Positions 44,022 to 55,638 of a DNA stretch of 64,000 bases are shown one piece after another. A program made the position numbers and the translations under genes. Numbering within the stretch: the first letter of the stretch is position 1; each line of letters starts with the position of its first letter. The notes under the pieces are model-generated. The model was not told where the DNA came from, did no database searches, and saw only the letters and a program-made list of their open reading frames with translations. The stretch is from Burkholderia sp. D-99 (GTDB lineage: Bacteria > Pseudomonadota > Gammaproteobacteria > Burkholderiales > Burkholderiaceae), in contig NZ_JAAOXM010000016.1 of the NCBI RefSeq assembly GCF_011605345.1, positions 1-64,000 on the forward strand. The letters run 5' to 3'.

Positions 44022-45591
44022 TGAAGTCGTCGATCTGTCGCGTCTGCAGTTCGGCATCACGGCGCTCTACCACTTCCTGTTCGTGCCGCTGACGCTCGGC
44101 CTGTCCTGGCTGCTCGTCATCATGGAAGCCGTCTACGTGATGACCGGCAAACAGGTCTACAAGGACATGACGCAGTTCTGGGGCAAGCTGTTCGGGATCA
44201 ACTTCGCGATGGGCGTGACCACCGGCATCACGCTCGAATTCCAGTTCGGCACGAACTGGTCGTACTACTCGCACTATGTCGGCGACATCTTCGGCGTACC
44301 GCTCGCGGTCGAAGGCCTGATGGCGTTCTTCCTCGAATCGACGTTCGTCGGCCTGTTCTTCTTCGGCTGGAACCGCCTGTCGAAGGTCAAGCACCTGATG
44401 GTCACGTTCCTCGTCGCGCTGGGCTCGAACCTGTCCGCGCTGTGGATCCTCGTCGCGAACGGCTGGATGAACAACCCGGTCGGCGCCGAGTTCAACTACC
44501 AGACGATGCGCATGGAGATGACGAGCCTGTTCGACGTGCTGTTCAACCCGGTCGCGCAGGTGAAGTTCGTGCACACGGTGTCGGCCGGCTACGTGTCGGC
44601 GGCGATGTTCGTGCTCGGCGTGTCGTCGTGGTACCTGCTGAAGAAGCGCGACGTCGACTTCGCACTGCGCTCGTTCGCGGTCGCGGCCGGCTTCGGCCTC
44701 GCGGCGACGCTCTGCGTGATCGTGCTCGGCGACGAATCGGGCTATACGACCGGCGAAGTGCAGAAGATGAAGCTCGCCGCGATCGAATCCGAATGGGAAA
44801 CGCAGCCGGCACCCGCATCGTTCACGCTGATCGGCATTCCGAACCAGGAAGAACAGCGCACCGACTACGCGATCAAGATCCCGTATGCGCTCGGCCTGAT
44901 CGCGACACGCTCGATCGACGAACCGGTGATCGGCCTGCGCGATCTCGCGAAGCACAGCGAGGAGCACATCCAGAGCGGGATGGTCGCGTACGGCGCACTG
45001 CAGAAGATCAAGCAGGGCGACACGAGCGACGCAACCCGCGCGCTGTTCGACCAGCACAAGCAGTACCTCGGCTACGGGCTGATGCTCAAGCAGTTCACGC
45101 CGAACGTGGTCGATGCGACGCCGGAGCAGATCAAGGCCGCCGCGAAAAAGACGATCCCGCCGGTCGCGCCCGTGTTCTTCTCGTTCCGGATCATGGTGTT
45201 CCTCGGCTTCCTGTTCGTTGCCACGTTCATCGCCGCGTTCTGGTTCTGCGCGCGCCGCGAACTGCTGCAGGACAACCGCCGCTGGTTCCTCCGCTATGCG
45301 GTGTGGGCGATCCCGCTGCCGTGGATCGCGATCGAATTCGGCTGGATCGTCGCCGAGCTCGGCCGCCAGCCGTGGACGATCGCGGGCGTGCTGCCGACGC
45401 ACCTGTCCGCGTCGAGCCTGCAGCCGAGCGACCTGTACCTGAGTCTCGCGGGCTTCATCCTGTTCTATACCGCGCTGTTCGTCATCGAGATCAAGCTGAT
45501 GTTCAAGTACGCGCGCCTCGGCCCGTCGTCGCTGCATACCGGCCGCTATCACCACGAACTCGCGGCCGCCAGCGAGCGCGCCCCGGCCTGA
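44011..45591 (+). CDS. cydA: cytochrome bd ubiquinol oxidase subunit I
   Basis: A 526-residue membrane subunit carrying hemes b558, b595 and d. About nine TMs are visible. LSRLQFGITALYHFLFVPLTLGLSW at the N-terminus holds the His for the high-spin heme, and AVEGLMAFFLESTF carries the conserved glutamates of the proton path. The Q-loop (about residues 250-340) contains EEQRTDYAIKIPYALGLIATRS. Short rho/Q-loop length suggests the S-type (CIO-like) rather than the E. coli long form, though this is a visual judgement. GGGAG precedes ATG 44011, overlapping cydP. Confidence 0.95.
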   Translation: MISSEVVDLSRLQFGITALYHFLFVPLTLGLSWLLVIMEAVYVMTGKQVYKDMTQFWGKLFGINFAMGVTTGITLEFQFGTNWSYYSHYVGDIFGVPLAVEGLMAFFLESTFVGLFFFGWNRLSKVKHLMVTFLVALGSNLSALWILVANGWMNNPVGAEFNYQTMRMEMTSLFDVLFNPVAQVKFVHTVSAGYVSAAMFVLGVSSWYLLKKRDVDFALRSFAVAAGFGLAATLCVIVLGDESGYTTGEVQKMKLAAIESEWETQPAPASFTLIGIPNQEEQRTDYAIKIPYALGLIATRSIDEPVIGLRDLAKHSEEHIQSGMVAYGALQKIKQGDTSDATRALFDQHKQYLGYGLMLKQFTPNVVDATPEQIKAAAKKTIPPVAPVFFSFRIMVFLGFLFVATFIAAFWFCARRELLQDNRRWFLRYAVWAIPLPWIAIEFGWIVAELGRQPWTIAGVLPTHLSASSLQPSDLYLSLAGFILFYTALFVIEIKLMFKYARLGPSSLHTGRYHHELAAASERAPA

Positions 45592-45622
45592 GCACGCACC
45601 CGAAACGGAACAAGGAATCGCT

Positions 45623-46759
45623 ATGGACTATGCAACTCTCAAGCTGATCTGGTGGCTGCTCGTCGGCGTGCTGCTGATCGGCTTCGCCGTCACCGACGGC
45701 TTCGACATGGGCGCGACCGCGCTGCTGCCGTTCCTCGGCAAGACCGACGAGGAACGCCGCATCATCGTCAACACCGTCGGCGCGACGTGGGAAGGCAACC
45801 AGGTATGGCTGATCACGGCGGGCGGCGCGATGTTCGCGGCCTGGCCGCTCGTCTACGCGGCGTCGTTCTCCGGCTTCTACTTCGCGATGCTGCTCGTGCT
45901 GTTCGCGTTGTTCTTCCGGCCGGTGGGCTTCGACTACCGCAGCAAGCGCCCTGACCCGCGCTGGCGCGCGGGCTGGGACTGGGGCCTGTTCGTCGGCGGT
46001 TTCGTGCCGGCGCTCGTGTTCGGCGTCGCGTTCGGCAACCTGCTGCAAGGTGTGCCGTTCAAGTTCGACAGCGACCTGCGCGTGACCTACTACGGCGGCT
46101 TCTGGGCGCTGCTGAACCCGTTCGCGCTGCTCTGCGGGCTCGTCAGCCTCACGATGCTCGTCGCGCACGGTGCGGCCTTCATCAAGATGAAGACGGAAGG
46201 CGTGATCGCACGCCGCGCGTCGGTCGCGCTGCGCGTGGCGTCGTTCCTCGCGGTCGTGCTGTTCGTGCTGGCCGGCGTACTGATCGCGTCGACCATCGGC
46301 GGCTTCCACATCACGCACGCCGCGCCGACCGATACGGTCGCGAACCCGCTGCTCAAGGACGTCGCCGCGGGCTCGGGCCTGTGGCTCGCGAACTACAGCG
46401 AATTCCCGTGGATGATCGCGGCGCCCGTCGTCGGGATCGCGGGCGGCCTGCTCGCGCTGCTGCTCGCCGGTTCGAAGCAGGAAAAGACGGCGTTCTTCTG
46501 CACGGGCCTGATGATCGTCGGCGTGATCCTGACCGCCGGCTTCTCGATGTTCCCGTTCATCATGCCGTCGTCGCTCGACCCGAAGAGCAGCCTGACCGTG
46601 TGGGATTCGACGTCGAGCCACATGACGCTGCAGGTGATGCTGTTCGCGGTGATCGTGTTCCTGCCGCTCATCCTGCTCTACACGGCCTGGGTGTATCGCG
46701 TGATGCGCGGCAAGGTCACGCGCGAGGTGCTCGAAGAGAACAAGCATTCGATGTATTGA
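45623..46759 (+). CDS. cydB: cytochrome bd ubiquinol oxidase subunit II
   Basis: A 378-residue subunit with about eight TMs that stabilises the heme sites of CydA and quinol oxidation. It begins MDYATLKLIWWLLVGVLLIGFAVTDGFDMG, with the conserved D-G-F-D-M-G, and contains WEGNQVWLITAGGAMFAAWP. AAGGA lies 9 bases before ATG 45623 and the gene follows cydA by 31 bases. cydX follows 54 bases after its stop. Confidence 0.96.
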   Translation: MDYATLKLIWWLLVGVLLIGFAVTDGFDMGATALLPFLGKTDEERRIIVNTVGATWEGNQVWLITAGGAMFAAWPLVYAASFSGFYFAMLLVLFALFFRPVGFDYRSKRPDPRWRAGWDWGLFVGGFVPALVFGVAFGNLLQGVPFKFDSDLRVTYYGGFWALLNPFALLCGLVSLTMLVAHGAAFIKMKTEGVIARRASVALRVASFLAVVLFVLAGVLIASTIGGFHITHAAPTDTVANPLLKDVAAGSGLWLANYSEFPWMIAAPVVGIAGGLLALLLAGSKQEKTAFFCTGLMIVGVILTAGFSMFPFIMPSSLDPKSSLTVWDSTSSHMTLQVMLFAVIVFLPLILLYTAWVYRVMRGKVTREVLEENKHSMY

Positions 46760-46813
46760 ACCCGGCCGGGGCGCGCAGGCGCCCCGCCGCCCCGTTTCGC
46801 AAGGAGTCGGATC

Positions 46814-46930
46814 ATGTGGTATTTCAGCTGGATTCTCGGTATCGGCGTCGCGCTGTCGTTCGGCATCGTCAATGCGATGTGGCTCGAAGCTCGGCAGAAG
46901 ACGCAGGAAGCACGCGTGCCCCGCGACTGA
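46814..46930 (+). CDS. cydX: cytochrome bd oxidase small subunit CydX
   Basis: A 38-residue single-TM peptide starting MWYFSWILGIGVALSFGIVNAMW, closely matching CydX/CbdX (MWYFAWILG...). It has a strong AAGGAG ribosome-binding site and ends EARVPRD. CydX is needed for stable heme binding in CydAB. With CydP it makes a four-subunit operon. Its small size makes it easy to miss. Confidence 0.95.
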   Translation: MWYFSWILGIGVALSFGIVNAMWLEARQKTQEARVPRD

Positions 46931-46966
46931 CACGTACGGCCGAACTAGCGGCCGCCGTCCGGAAGG

Positions 46967-46993
46967 AACCTCGCCTCGTGCGAGGTTTTTTTT
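46967..46993 (+). terminator. rho-independent terminator of the cyd operon
   Basis: Eight-base stem AACCTCGC/GCGAGGTT with loop CTCGT, followed by eight T. Confidence 0.93.
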
Positions 46994-47048
46994 CGCTCAG
47001 GCCGGCCGGGCAGGCCCGACACGCCGATGCCAATTTAGCGCCAGATTG

Positions 47049-47084
47049 ATACCACTTGAATACCAATAAAAGGTTTCATAAGAT
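47049..47084 (+). promoter_or_regulatory. hexosaminidase promoter with two NagR-type half-sites
   Basis: TTGAAT (47056-47061), a 17-base spacer and TAAGAT (47079-47084) form a good sigma-70 promoter. Two ATACCA half-sites (47049-47054 and 47060-47065), 11 bases apart on one helix face, straddle the -35, matching the half-site of the nagR promoter operator at 57.6 kb. Confidence 0.55.
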
Positions 47085-47090
47085 CTTTGG

Positions 47091-47516
47091 ACACGGCCGC
47101 TGACAGGCCGAATCCATCTGGGTGGGGGAGACATGCGAATCCCGTATGTGGCGCGCGCGTGCGCGCCATCTCGCCGTCGCCGCACGGCGGCCGGTTGCGC
47201 TTCGTCGGCGAGCGGCGCCATCATCGTCCGCGCAGGTCGCGCGTGCGCCTTTGCCGCCGGGCGCATCGCCACCGCATCAACATCAGCGGCAGCCGCCGCC
47301 GTGCGCCGCCGATGAAGACATGCACCCGCCCGCGCCGATCCGACCGGCACGCCTGCCCGCCCCCCGTTCCGTAACGCACGCGCCCGCGTGCCGACTGCGC
47401 GCGAGGCAGCCGCATTGCCCGCGCACCCTGTTGTCCCCGCAGCTCCGTTGAAAGACCCGCACGCAGCGACGTCATTTCGTGACGCCGCTACGCCCCCCCT
47501 TTTTTAAGGAGTCCGC
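47091..47516 (+). other. long 5' leader of the hexosaminidase gene
   Basis: About 425 bases between the predicted start of transcription and the coding region, GC-rich, with no recognisable protein. An ATG at 47133 opens a 60-codon Arg/Ala-rich frame preceded by GGGGGAG at too short a spacing; I do not call it a gene. AAGGAG at the right end is the ribosome-binding site. Confidence 0.5.
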
Positions 47517-50000
47517 ATGAACAGAACCTTGTCTACCCTGTTTGCCGGCCTGCTGATCGCGGCACTGTCGCCGGTCGCGCTCGGCGCGCTGCCAGCGCCA
47601 AGCGCTGCGGTCGCGGCGGCCGGTGCCGTACGTCCACCCGTGCCGCCAGCCGATCTCGCGGCGCGGCTGTCGAACGGCCTCGCGCTGCGTGTCGCCGTCG
47701 ACAACAATCACGCGGCCGCGGCCGGCGTGCCGTGCGCCTCACTCGGCGCCGACGGCGCGGCCTGCGCGACGGGCCGCCTGATCCTGCAGAACCGCGGCCA
47801 CCAGGCGATCGCCGACGGCGGCTGGAAGCTCTACCTGCACAGCATCCGCCGCCTTCTGCGAATCGATCGTCCCGGCTTCGCGCTGCGGCGGCTCACCGGC
47901 GACCTGTACGAACTGACACCGCTACCCGGCTCGGTGCGGCTTGCGCCGGGTGAACGCATCGAACTGCCGTTCGTCGCCGAATACTGGCTGCTGCGCTACA
48001 GCGACGTGATCCCGCGCCCGTACGTGGTGGTCGATGGCGCGCCGCCCGCCGTGCTCCGCTACAACGACACCGACGACGAGCTTCGCTACGTCGAATCGCT
48101 GCCGGCCGACGCGCAGAACAATTCGACCGGCAATGCGCCGCCCGTGGCCGCACGGCCCGACGCGAGCCGCGCGCTGCCGAGCGTGAAGCGCGAGCAGCCG
48201 CTGCCCGGCACGCTCGACCTGCGCGGTGTCGAGCTCGCACTGCCCGATCTGCCGGACGCACAGGTCGCGGCGCTACGCGAACGCGCAACGACACTCGGGC
48301 TCGACGGCGCGCGCGTGCCGGTGTGGGGCGCCGTCGCGCCGCGCCGGCTGCCGGCCGACATCGCGACGCCGGGCGGCTACCGGCTCGCGATCGGGCCGCG
48401 CGGCGTGCTGATCGAAGGCTACGATCGCGCCGGCCTCTACTACGGCGTGCAGACGCTCTACTCGCTCGCCCCCGTGGGCGGCGGCCCGATCCCGGCGATG
48501 CTCGTCGAGGATGCACCGCGCTTCACGCATCGCGGGATGCACGTCGACCTCGCACGCAACTTCAAGCACCCGGCGACGCTGCGCCGCCTGATCGACCAGA
48601 TGAGCGCGTACAAGCTCAATCGCCTGCACCTGCATCTGTCCGACGACGAGGGCTGGCGCATCGAGATCCCCGGGCTGCCCGAGCTGACCGGGATCGGCTC
48701 GCGCCGCTGCCACGACCCGAGCGAGACGCGCTGCCTGCTGCCGCAGCTCGGCTCCGGCCCGGACAACCGCTCCGGCGGCGGCTACCTGACCCGCGACGAC
48801 TACGTGTCACTGGTGCGCTACGCGGCCGCGCATTTCGTCGAGATCATCCCCGAGATCGACATGCCCGCGCATGCGCGCGCGGCCGTCGTGACGATGGAGG
48901 CACGTTACCGGCGGCTGCATGCGGCCGGCCGCGAGCAGGAAGCGAACGCATACCGGCTGCTCGATCCGCAGGACACGTCGAACCTGACGACGGTGCAGTT
49001 CTACGACCGGCGCAGCGACCTGAACCCGTGCGTGCCGGGCGCGCTCAATTTCGCATCGAAGGTGATCCGCGAGATCGCGGCAATGCATGCGGATGCACAG
49101 GCGCCGCTGCACATCTGGCATTACGGCGGCGACGAGGCGAAGAACATCTTCCTCGGCGCGGGCTTCCAGCCGCTGAACGGCACCGATCCGAACAAGGGGC
49201 GCATCGATCTCGCCGCGCAGGACAAGCCGTGGGCGCGTTCGCCCGCGTGCACGGCGCTGCTCCAGCGCGGCGAGATCAAGTCGATCGACGAGCTGCCGAC
49301 GCGTTTCGCGCAACAGGTGAGCGCGGCGGTCAGCGCGAACGGGATCGACACGATGGCCGCGTGGCAGGACGGCATCAAGCATGCGAACGGGCCGCAGGAC
49401 TTCAGCACGCGCCACGTGATGGTGTCGCTGTGGGACACGATCTTCTGGGGCGCATCGGACAGCGCACGCGACCTGAGCGGCAAGGGCTACCTGACGGTGC
49501 TCGCGCTGCCCGACTACCTGTACTTCGACTTCCCGTACACGCTCAACCCGCGCGAACGCGGTTACTACTGGGGCTCGCACGCGACGGACGAGTACAAGGT
49601 GTTCTCGCTCGCGCCCGAGAACCTGCCGCAGAACGCCGAAGTGATGGGCGACCGTGACGGCAACCCGTTCGAGGTCACGGGAACGGGCCCCGCGCCGCGC
49701 ATCGAAGGCATGCAGGGGCAGGCGTGGGGCGAGGTGATGCGCAACGACACCTTCCTCGAATACATGGCCTATCCGCGGCTGCTCGCGCTCGCCGAGCGCG
49801 CGTGGCACCGGGCCGACTGGGAGCTGCCGTATGCGGCCGGCGTGCGCTTCAAGCGCGGCGACACGCATCACGTCGACACGGCCGCGCTGCAGCGCGACTG
49901 GGCCGGATTCGCGACGCTGCTCACGCAACGCGAACTGCCGAAGCTCGACCGGGCCGGCATCGGCTACCGGAAGCCGACCTTCACGCTGACGAATCCGTGA
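47517..50000 (+). CDS. beta-N-acetylhexosaminidase (GH20)
   Basis: An 827-residue exported glycoside hydrolase. The signal peptide (about residues 1-24, ...SPVALGA) is followed by a CHB_HEX N-terminal domain (about 45-190), a GH20b domain (about 230-335) and the GH20 barrel (about 340-790). The catalytic Asp-Glu pair is D539-E540 in HYGGDEAKN, with GMHVDLARNFKHP and LHLHLSDDEGWRIEI upstream. It splits chitobiose or chitooligosaccharides to GlcNAc, which the adjacent nag genes import and degrade. Converges on nagE across a bidirectional terminator; probably under NagR control. Confidence 0.95.
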   Translation: MNRTLSTLFAGLLIAALSPVALGALPAPSAAVAAAGAVRPPVPPADLAARLSNGLALRVAVDNNHAAAAGVPCASLGADGAACATGRLILQNRGHQAIADGGWKLYLHSIRRLLRIDRPGFALRRLTGDLYELTPLPGSVRLAPGERIELPFVAEYWLLRYSDVIPRPYVVVDGAPPAVLRYNDTDDELRYVESLPADAQNNSTGNAPPVAARPDASRALPSVKREQPLPGTLDLRGVELALPDLPDAQVAALRERATTLGLDGARVPVWGAVAPRRLPADIATPGGYRLAIGPRGVLIEGYDRAGLYYGVQTLYSLAPVGGGPIPAMLVEDAPRFTHRGMHVDLARNFKHPATLRRLIDQMSAYKLNRLHLHLSDDEGWRIEIPGLPELTGIGSRRCHDPSETRCLLPQLGSGPDNRSGGGYLTRDDYVSLVRYAAAHFVEIIPEIDMPAHARAAVVTMEARYRRLHAAGREQEANAYRLLDPQDTSNLTTVQFYDRRSDLNPCVPGALNFASKVIREIAAMHADAQAPLHIWHYGGDEAKNIFLGAGFQPLNGTDPNKGRIDLAAQDKPWARSPACTALLQRGEIKSIDELPTRFAQQVSAAVSANGIDTMAAWQDGIKHANGPQDFSTRHVMVSLWDTIFWGASDSARDLSGKGYLTVLALPDYLYFDFPYTLNPRERGYYWGSHATDEYKVFSLAPENLPQNAEVMGDRDGNPFEVTGTGPAPRIEGMQGQAWGEVMRNDTFLEYMAYPRLLALAERAWHRADWELPYAAGVRFKRGDTHHVDTAALQRDWAGFATLLTQRELPKLDRAGIGYRKPTFTLTNP

Positions 50001-50065
50001 ACGGCTGAACACCCGGGCGACGCGCGATGCAAACGCATGCATCGCGCCATCGCCCGCACCAAAGA

Positions 50066-50105
50066 AAAACGGCTTGCGACGCTACACGTCGCAAGCCGTT
50101 TTCGT
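50066..50105. terminator. bidirectional terminator between hexosaminidase and nagE
   Basis: Perfect 15-base inverted repeat (50066-50080 with 50088-50102: AAAACGGCTTGCGAC and complement) with A-rich left and T-rich right flanks. Confidence 0.93.
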
Positions 50106-50155
50106 TTTGCCGGCCGGCCCGAACCCGCATCGCAGGTCAGGCCGGCTTCATCGCA

Positions 50156-51925
50156 TCAGGCCGGTTGCGCGGCCGCCCCGCTGCCCGACGGCGGCAGGCG
50201 CGCGCCGAGTTGTTCGGCATAGCGTGCCGCCGCGTTGCCGCAGACGATGTGGAACGTGTCGAGCGACACCCACGCGACGTCGAGCGCACCGAGACGATCG
50301 CGATCGACCGCCGACGGATCGCGCACGACCACACGCAGGCGCGTGGTCGCGATCGCGTCGAGCGACACGACGTTGGTCGCGCCGCCGAACACCGCGAGCC
50401 AGCGCGTCGGCTCCGGATCGAGCGGGCCAGCGGCCGCGCCCGTGACAGGCTGCACCGCGGCAGCCGTCGCCGTCGACGTGGCACCGGTAGCGCCGCTGCC
50501 GATCGCGGCACGCATCTCGTCGGCAATGATGTCTGCCTCGGGCCCGATGATCACCTGCACGCTGTTGCCGCCGCGCTTGAGCACACCGCGCGCGCCGATC
50601 GACTTCAGTTCCGGCTCCGAGACCTTCTCCGGATCGACGACGGTCAGGCGCAGGCGCGTCGTGCACGCGTCGACGACCGACAGGTTGCCCGCCCCGCCGA
50701 GCGCGGCGATGTAGCGCTGCGCGCGCGGTGCGGCGGCCGTCGCGGCGGTACCCGCGGCCGGTGCGACGAAGCCGCCCGATGCGTACGATTCCGCGGCCGC
50801 ATCGGCCGATGCCGGCTCACGGCCCGGCGTGGCCATGTTGAACTTGCGGATGAAGAAGCGGAACAGCCCGTAGTACGCGGCGCCGTACGCGATGCCGAGC
50901 GGGATCGCGATCCAGCCCTTCGTCGACAGCCCGTAGTTCAGCACATAGTCGATCGCGCCGGCCGAGAACGTGAAGCCGAGCTTCACGTCGAGGATCTGGC
51001 AGATCGCAAGCGACAGCCCCGTCAGCACCGCGTGGATCACGTACAGCACCGGTGCGAGGAACATGAAGCTGAATTCGATCGGCTCGGTCACGCCGGTCAG
51101 GAACGACGTGAGCGCCATCGAGAACAGCAGGCCGCCGACCATCGCGCGGCGCTCCTTCGGTGCCTCGTGCAGCATCGCGAGACACGCGGCCGGCAGGCCG
51201 AACATCATGATCGGGAAGAAGCCGGCCATGAAGGTGCCCGCAGTCGGGTCGCCTGCGAAGAAGCGGTGCAGGTCGCCGTGCACGATCTCGCCGCCGGCGG
51301 GCGGCGTGAAGTTGCCGAACACGAACCACGCGAGCGAGTTGATGATGTGGTGCAGGCCCGTGACGAGCAGCAGGCGGTTCAGGAAGCCGAACACGAACGC
51401 ACCGATCGCGCCCGCCGTCGTCAGCCACTGGCCGGCCGCGTCGATCGCATGCTGGACTGGCTGCCACACGTACCCGAACGCGATGCCGAGTATCACGCAG
51501 ACCAGGCCTGTAATGATCGGCACGAACCGTTTGCCGCCGAAGAACGCGAGGTAGTCCGGCAGCTTGATGTCTTTATAGCGGTTGTACAGCAAGCCCGCGA
51601 CCACGCCCGCGATGATCCCGGACAGCACGCCCATGTTCAGCTTGGGATCGATGTCCTTCATGATCGCGGTTTCGATCAGGTAACCGATCGCGCCCGCGAG
51701 TGCCGCCACGCCGTTATTGTCCTTCGCGAAGCCGACCGCCACGCCGATCGCGAACAGCAGCGGCAGGTTGTCGAAGATCGCGCCGCCGGCGTCGGCGATC
51801 ATCTTGATGTTGAACACGTCCGGCTGGCCGAGTCGCAGCAGGATGCCGGCGACCGGCAATACCGCGATCGGCAGCATCAGCGCCCGGCCCAGGCCCTGTA
51901 TTTTCAGAAACGGATTCCCGTTCAT
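50156..51925 (-). CDS. nagE: PTS GlcNAc-specific permease, IIC-IIB-IIB'
   Basis: A 589-residue transporter. The IIC membrane domain (about residues 1-365) shows GLGRALMLPIAVLPVAGILLR, the GITEPIEF-type motif (GVTEPIEFSFMF) and the His region around GDLHRFFAGDP. Two IIB-like domains follow: IIB-1 (about 400-475) has the phosphocysteine Cys421 in VVDACTTRLRLTV. IIB-2 (about 508-580) keeps the fold (VVSLDAIATTRLRVVV) but has Ala526 where the Cys should be. Phosphate would come from the EIIA part of NagF, encoded just upstream. GGAGG lies 5 bases before ATG 51925. Confidence 0.95.
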   Translation of the reverse strand: MNGNPFLKIQGLGRALMLPIAVLPVAGILLRLGQPDVFNIKMIADAGGAIFDNLPLLFAIGVAVGFAKDNNGVAALAGAIGYLIETAIMKDIDPKLNMGVLSGIIAGVVAGLLYNRYKDIKLPDYLAFFGGKRFVPIITGLVCVILGIAFGYVWQPVQHAIDAAGQWLTTAGAIGAFVFGFLNRLLLVTGLHHIINSLAWFVFGNFTPPAGGEIVHGDLHRFFAGDPTAGTFMAGFFPIMMFGLPAACLAMLHEAPKERRAMVGGLLFSMALTSFLTGVTEPIEFSFMFLAPVLYVIHAVLTGLSLAICQILDVKLGFTFSAGAIDYVLNYGLSTKGWIAIPLGIAYGAAYYGLFRFFIRKFNMATPGREPASADAAAESYASGGFVAPAAGTAATAAAPRAQRYIAALGGAGNLSVVDACTTRLRLTVVDPEKVSEPELKSIGARGVLKRGGNSVQVIIGPEADIIADEMRAAIGSGATGATSTATAAAVQPVTGAAAGPLDPEPTRWLAVFGGATNVVSLDAIATTRLRVVVRDPSAVDRDRLGALDVAWVSLDTFHIVCGNAAARYAEQLGARLPPSGSGAAAQPA

Positions 51926-52014
51926 TCAGTCCTCCAATCCTTGTCTCGTCGTTAATCGTCGTTGACCTAATTACGCTCTTGTACCGAAACGGGCCACGCG
52001 CCCGCCGCCGACGT

Positions 52015-54573
<2,559 letters not shown>

Positions 54574-54612
54574 CTGGGACTCCTCGGCGCGTCTCATCGG
54601 CTGTCTCGGCTA

Positions 54613-55638
54613 TCAGTGCGTTTCGGTGACTTTGTTCAGGTGGCGCGGCGTGTCGGGATTGCGGCCGCGCGCGACGGCGAGATCCGCCGCCATCACGTAG
54701 AACGAAAGAATGGCGGCGATCGGGTCGAGCGCCGAATGGGCGGACTGCGCGAGCGGCAGCACCGTACCGGTCAGGCCGGGCGTGCCGGCAGGCGCCGCGA
54801 GCAGCACGGCGGCACCGCGTGCGCGCATGTCTGCGGCGAGCTGCAACAGGCCGGCCTGCTCGGGCCCCGGCGGGGCGAACACGAGCAGCGGATAGTCGCG
54901 ATCGATCAGCTCCATCGGGCCGTGACGGACTTCGGCGCTCGAGAACGCCTCGGCCTGGATACCGGACGTTTCCTTCAGCTTCAGCGCGGCTTCCTGTGCG
55001 ATCGCGAGGCCCAGGCCGCGGCCGATCACGATCATCCGCTCGACACCCGCCAGCGCGGCGACGGCCTGCGACCAGTCGAGCTGGCCGGCCTGCGCGAGCA
55101 CGTCGGGCAGGCCGCGCAGCGCGGTCATCAGCGCAGCATCGCGCTGCCAGTAGGCGACGATCTGCGCGGACAGCGACAGCATCGCGATATAGCTCTTCGT
55201 CGCGGCGACCGACAATTCGGGGCCGGCGAGCAGCGGCAACTGGTGCTCGCATGCATCGGCGAGCGGCGACGGCAGCACGTTCACGGCGGCGACGGTGCGC
55301 GCGCCGGCTTCGCGCAGCGCGGCCATCGTGTTGACGAGGTCGGGGCTCTTGCCCGACTGGGAGAAGGCGATCGCGAGCTGGTCCTGCACCTTCAGCGGCG
55401 CCTGCTGCAGCGTGGCGACCGACATCGGCAGCGACGCGACCGGCACGCCGAGGCGGCTCATCGTCAGGCTCGCGAAATAGCTCGCGGCGTGATCCGAGCT
55501 GCCGCGCGCGACCGTCAGCGCGACGGCCGGCGGGTGATCGAGCAATTGGCCGGCGAGCGCTTCGACGCGCGCGGTGTCGGCGATCTGCGCGGCGACGACC
55601 TGGGCGGACTCGCGCGCTTCCTTAAGCATATTCGACAA
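54613..55638 (-). CDS. nagB: glucosamine-6-phosphate deaminase, SIS type (NagB-II)
   Basis: A 341-residue two-SIS-domain protein resembling the isomerase half of GlmS (ARGSSDHAASYFASL about residue 45; FSQSGKSPDLVNT about 93; AFSSAEVRHGPMELI about 230). In nag operons this family replaces the unrelated NagB and converts glucosamine-6-P to fructose-6-P plus ammonia. It overlaps the nagA end by 17 bases, implying coupling. An in-frame Met at residue 4 is an alternative start. Confidence 0.9.
   Translation of the reverse strand: MSNMLKEARESAQVVAAQIADTARVEALAGQLLDHPPAVALTVARGSSDHAASYFASLTMSRLGVPVASLPMSVATLQQAPLKVQDQLAIAFSQSGKSPDLVNTMAALREAGARTVAAVNVLPSPLADACEHQLPLLAGPELSVAATKSYIAMLSLSAQIVAYWQRDAALMTALRGLPDVLAQAGQLDWSQAVAALAGVERMIVIGRGLGLAIAQEAALKLKETSGIQAEAFSSAEVRHGPMELIDRDYPLLVFAPPGPEQAGLLQLAADMRARGAAVLLAAPAGTPGLTGTVLPLAQSAHSALDPIAAILSFYVMAADLAVARGRNPDTPRHLNKVTETH

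Noticed and set aside
47133..47315. A 60-codon frame after GGGGGAG in the hexosaminidase leader
   Set aside because: Composition is Arg/Ala random for GC-rich DNA, the ribosome-binding site is only two bases from the ATG, and overlapping frames look equally coding-like.
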